Of a DNA stretch of 64,000 nucleotides, positions 60,183 through 64,000 are shown piece by piece. Each line of letters opens with the position of its first letter. The first letter of the stretch is position 1. The DNA comes from Phlebopus portentosus. Taxonomy: Eukaryota > Basidiomycota > Agaricomycetes > Boletales > Boletinellaceae. The notes beneath the pieces are model-generated. The model searched no databases, was not told the origin of the DNA, and was given only the letters and a program-made list of their open reading frames with translations. A program made the position numbers and the translations under genes. The stretch lies in assembly GCA_037892935.1 (NCBI GenBank), contig JAYXKI010000009.1, forward strand, positions 1,240,001 through 1,304,000, given 5' to 3'.

Positions 60183-61357
60183 GTCTAAAAGCCTATACTC
60201 TATCTCCTCCCGCCCCGAAGTACCAAGAAGGCGTCCAAGTCTAAGTCCAAGAGCCAGACGCGGGGAAGAAGACAGCCTCAAGTTTAGCTTCCGACTGAAC
60301 CCCATCTAGCTACACGCCGCATGATAACGTATATATATATCCCACTCCCTGATTCAAGGTTGGCAGCAAGGTGAGAGCGAGAGACAATGGGCGCCGTAGG
60401 AAAATCGACGAAAGGATCCAATAATGAACCGCTGAACATAGTACCACAGGATTGCGAGATATCAGACAAGATGACACCATCGCCGGCATCCATACATTCT
60501 AATTGATAATTGATATGGGCTATTTTTACAACCCGCTTGTATGATGTGTGTGTTATGACAGATCCCACGTAAGACTTGAAGCACTAGTGGTGGATACATA
60601 GCAGACACGTAAGGTTGGAGTGGCGGAAGAGAGTTGAGTTTGAGATTTGATTAGCTTTGCACTCGCGTAAGGATAACGTTATATGGAAGCCTGTCAATTC
60701 GTCGATCTGTCGATCTTCTCGTGCATTGCATTTGTCGAACTTAAATTCAAATAATACATATTTGAACGTACAGTACGCAGCAGAAGTGAGCTCCATTCAG
60801 ACCCTCCATTCCTCCGTGATTACATCTAACTATTTACAACAACAGTTTCTTCTCCAAATGCCGAGTAGAACAACAAATCCAAAAGTAATCCAAGTCCAAG
60901 GTAAATCTTTTCGTTGAGATAGGAAAGTAAGGTGGATTGATATCGCGCGGAGAGGAAATGGAGGCGGAAGCAAATCACTCACTAAGAGAGAAAAGAAAAA
61001 AGAATACAAAGTATAAAAGACAGCGAAAAAGAAGCTGAAGCAAAGCCAACGGAAACGTATGTAGGTAGGAATACTATACAGGCTACTTATACCAGTCAAA
61101 CGAAACAAACAACAAAAGATAAAGAGCAAGGCATGACAAAGCAAAAGCAGGATGGATGCTGGTGAGCGCAGGACAGAAACGGGATTGCGGAATGTTAACA
61201 CTAACGTTGTGAAAACGTTGTGAGCATCAGATTAATACAAGCACGTTTGCGTAAAACGCCAAAGACGAAAATGGAACAGTCAAAATCAGCCAGAATACGA
61301 TAAAACCAAGACGCAGCGTGGCAAACCAGCACGAGCATGGAGCCATCATCTAGAGAT
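60183..61357. other. Intergenic region
   Basis: No supported gene. Contains tatatatatata near 60331. 60920-61200 is purine-rich on the + strand (pyrimidine-rich on -) and is probably the 3' untranslated region of the velvet gene. Confidence 0.45.
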
Positions 61358-64000
61358 CTAACTCTCATCCGAGATGATACTCCCAATACTCAAGGGATTC
61401 TTCTTCCCCAGTACGCCTCCATTCACACTATTAACGCTACTCGCATACGCAGCAGCAGCAACAGCAGCCTGCTCCGCCGCTGCCCCGCTAACTCGCAACG
61501 GCGCGAGTTGGATCCTATCCGAGTTTCCTCCTCCCGCACCTCCGCCACTCGTGCCATGGCCATTCGAAGTCGCAGAGGACCTCTGCGGCGACCCGTGCCC
61601 ATGTCCGTGTCCGTGTCCGTGTCCATGACTGCCATGCCCAGAGTTACTATACCCCCGCCCCTGCCCCGAGATACTCGGCACAGGTGGGCTCCTCCGCCCA
61701 TTCTCCTCAGGACCCGGTCTCACATACCCGCTCGCACTCGTGTTTCCGCTATTCCCGCCAGAGCTCGTACTGGGGTTCCCACCTGCCTGCGACGCGTACC
61801 CACCATACGGATCCCCAGGCGCAGGCGGTGCACCCCACCCACCAGGTCCAGTAGGCCGCCCGTACGCACTGAATGGAGTCGGTGCATACCCCCACTGTTG
61901 CGCTTGCTGTTGCTGAGGATGCTGCGGATGTTGAGGGTGCTGATGCTGATACGGATCCGCAGCGGCGCCGCCATACCCATACGGGTGTGCTGGTGCGCAG
62001 GCATGTAGTGCCCCATATGTCCCTGAGCCTGCGGAGGCGTGGTGTACGCGCTACCGGGGATCCCGCCCGGTGCAGCTGCAGGCGCGCTTTGCGGAGGCGC
62101 AGCAGGCCCTGGAGATGTATGGTACGGCCTCCCTTGCGTCGGTGTCGAGTGCACCGACGCAGGCGGCGGAGGCGGTGGTCGTCCATATCCATAATCCTGT
62201 CCCGAGTAGCTGGGCATCATAGCCGGCGCAGAAGGAGGCGGAGGCGGATACGGGTCCTTCCCTCCCCTCCCCTGCTGGGCTGCCTGACCCGTAGAAGTAT
62301 TACTCGTCGCACCAGCGCTTCTAGGGGACTCGTTCTGCGGGGACTGCTGAGGAGCCTGAGGTTGTGGCTGCGGCGCAGCGGGAGGCGGGTGGCCATACTG
62401 CCCGTGCTGGTCGTAATACGCGTACGGAGGCGGCGGGGCGCCATAGTGCATTGCCGGGGCGCCGTACGGTTGTGCGCGGTGGTGATCGTACCCAGGGTAC
62501 GCGCCGTACCCTTGTGCGTGTGGAGGTGGAGGTGGGACGGGTCCCCACCCGTATGCACCTGCGTACATCCCGCCTGGTGGAGGTGGAGGAGGCATATAGG
62601 GCGCATGCTGGTGCGGTTGAGGAGGAGGGTATTCCGGATGGACTGCTCCAGCTGTAGCAGCGGGTGTGGGAGCGCCAGTAGCAGTCGGGGCGGGTGCAGA
62701 ACCAGCACTGAACGACGAACGAGTATCATACGGTGACGCATCTGGTCCAGCTGGAGGCGGAGGAGGCGGAGGAGCAGGGCCAGGTGGGATCGGGTTAATC
62801 GCACCCCACGTCCCGCCGGGCGGCGCCGACGCGGGCGGTGGAGGGACAGCAGCAGGCGGTGGAGGCGGAGGCACTCCACCACCTTCATTCCGTTGTCGTT
62901 TCGGATCGCGAGCAGACGCCGCCTCATCTTCGCTCGCGTCGCTCGCATCATCTCTCTGCACAGGCTGGAACCAATTTGGATCCATAGTCCTTTTCCGGAC
63001 GCGCACATCCTTTCGAATACGGATCTTGATCCCCTGGTCGGCAAGCGCACACGATAGGTTCGTTGATTCTGTTCGGTACGAATGATTGTGGGTTTACAAT
63101 AACGCACCAATCCAAGAAAAGAAGACAAGAAGTTCGTAGGTTTAGCATTAGCACCCACGAAAAGCAGAAAGGAGCCCGAGTCCAATCATAATCAATATCA
63201 AGTACGCTGGGAAGAACGAGTGAAGAGGTCACTAACCTTCCATCCCAGGAAATTTCTTCGCAGTGTAAACATAGAACGGTGCACTGAATATACTCTTACA
63301 GTGATGTACATTCGCACCGATGACCTCGAACAGCGTGAGTTTTAGCCGGTAAGTCCCTTCCGTTCGTACGCTCAAATCGGGAAATACGAAGAATCCCGCG
63401 TCGCGTCCTGTCCTGCCTTCACCTACAAAGATAAACAAACAGTGATGATGTTCGTCAGTATCACACCACAGCAAAAGAACTAAGAACTCGGATAAATGGG
63501 ATAAAAGCCAAGAAGTGAAATACATTTCGTTGGATCAAGGGAATAAGAATTGGTAAAAGTAGAAAGGGGAATGGGAAAGGAGCGGGTAAGTATAGCAAGG
63601 AAGGTTCCCAAGATTTGAAAGCAGTATACAGCTTGCATCAAATATCCGCCCAAGAAGGTGCGCTCAATCCCCACACTCAGAACCAATGACAAGGTTCTGG
63701 CTTACGGATTCCCTCTGCCAAGAGCAGATCGAGCCCAGAGCAGTTCAACGAGATCTTCCAGGGGAGATTTGGTAGAAGTCAAGTAAAATGGAAGAGGGAG
63801 GATCGCAAGGCACGAATGGAGAAGAAAAATAGCAAAATAAAATAGAAATTAGCAAAGTACTCACTATCTGCTTCCGGGTCTTTTAAGTGGTATAAGCTAC
63901 TCACGACACTACCGGTCGTGCAGCGGGTTTTGCCGTCTTTTAACAGATGCAGCTCCTCATCGCGATCGGGATTCGCCAGCGAAGCATACATGAAATAATA
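61358..64000 (-). CDS. Velvet-domain transcription regulator (VosA/VelB-like), 5' end outside window
   Basis: Fungal regulator of development and secondary metabolism that binds DNA through a Rel-like velvet domain. Exons visible (high to low): beyond 64000 to 63865, 63237-63422, then 63068 down to 61358. Velvet signs: MYASLANPDRDEELHLLKDG, GSVVSSLYHLKDPE, FFVFPDLSVRTEGTYRLKL, FEVIGANVHHCKSI, PFYVYTAKKFPGMEEST and ADQGIKIRIRKDVRVRKR. A very long disordered tail follows with Pro runs (up to eight), PPPHAQGYGAYPGY-type Gly/Tyr repeats, a Gln/His segment and a (GH)n stretch near 61610, ending IGSIISDES. The intron 63423-63864 is 442 nt. The frame changes at 61985-61995: either an intron 61990-62054 (in phase) or one missing base. 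The N-terminal part of the domain is outside the window. Confidence 0.85.

Noticed and set aside
61337..62736. Long + strand Arg-rich and Ser-rich open frames
   Set aside because: They are antisense shadows of the Pro/Gly-rich velvet tail; CCN and GGN codons read backwards give Arg, Gly and Trp.
62666..63085. Gly-rich + strand ORF of 139 codons
   Set aside because: Exact antisense of the poly-Pro segment of the velvet gene, with no independent start context.
1..64000. CRISPR arrays, operons, bacterial signals
   Set aside because: The window is intron-rich fungal nuclear DNA and no regularly spaced direct repeats of array type were seen.

Overview
The window reads as nuclear DNA of a mushroom-forming basidiomycete (Agaricomycetes). 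Most genes are broken by many GT-AG introns of about 50-60 nt. The gene content is typical of that group: an F-box protein, a velvet regulator, a TPR-CHAT gene, Dal5-type transporters and a tRNA-Tyr with an intron. Exons were joined by hand by matching reading phase and family patterns. Nothing was run through a gene finder or a database, so splice sites are inferences. Most of them agree in phase across the whole gene.

Layout. 1-986 holds the low-complexity end of a probable regulator. 0.99-3.99 kb has no gene I can support. 3.99-6.79 kb is a sugar transporter of the major facilitator superfamily (MFS). 9.44-10.58 kb is an unknown protein. 10.86-13.58 kb is a peroxisomal acyl-CoA oxidase ending in SKL, tail to tail with a ThDP-dependent enzyme (15.86-13.68 kb). 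19.22-16.49 kb is a clathrin-adaptor beta subunit with one frame break. 20.02-19.55 kb is a small unknown protein, 24.04-22.22 kb an F-box protein and 28.32-26.37 kb a single-pass Ser-rich membrane protein. 28.75-30.25 kb is ubiquinol-cytochrome c reductase core protein 2, convergent with a 22-exon family X DNA polymerase (34.43-30.45 kb, one frame break). 35.36-36.57 kb is a SAM methyltransferase and 36.78-36.69 kb the tRNA-Tyr.

37.0-47.5 kb is the most unusual part. A block made of a Dal5-type transporter, a secreted glycosidase-like protein and a small membrane protein is present twice in tandem, and the two copies have decayed in complementary ways. Copy 1 keeps the transporter and has lost the other two genes. 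Copy 2 keeps the glycosidase-like and membrane genes and has lost the transporter.

48.0-49.1 kb is an unknown gene beside a 36-nt direct repeat (35 of 36 bases identical). 49.86-53.2 kb is a TPR-CHAT (caspase-like) pseudogene. 54.3-60.2 kb holds two intact, tandem Dal5-type transporters with the same exon plan, including a 9-nt microexon. 61.4-64.0 kb is a velvet-domain regulator whose 5' end lies outside the window.

Working together: the acyl-CoA oxidase and QCR2 are core energy genes. The four Dal5-type transporter loci and the secreted glycosidase-like protein suggest local expansion of nutrient uptake functions, which is inference. Single-base frame breaks in two otherwise well-kept housekeeping genes may be base-call errors in the assembly. 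The CHAT lesions and the duplicated-block lesions are too many and too varied for that explanation.
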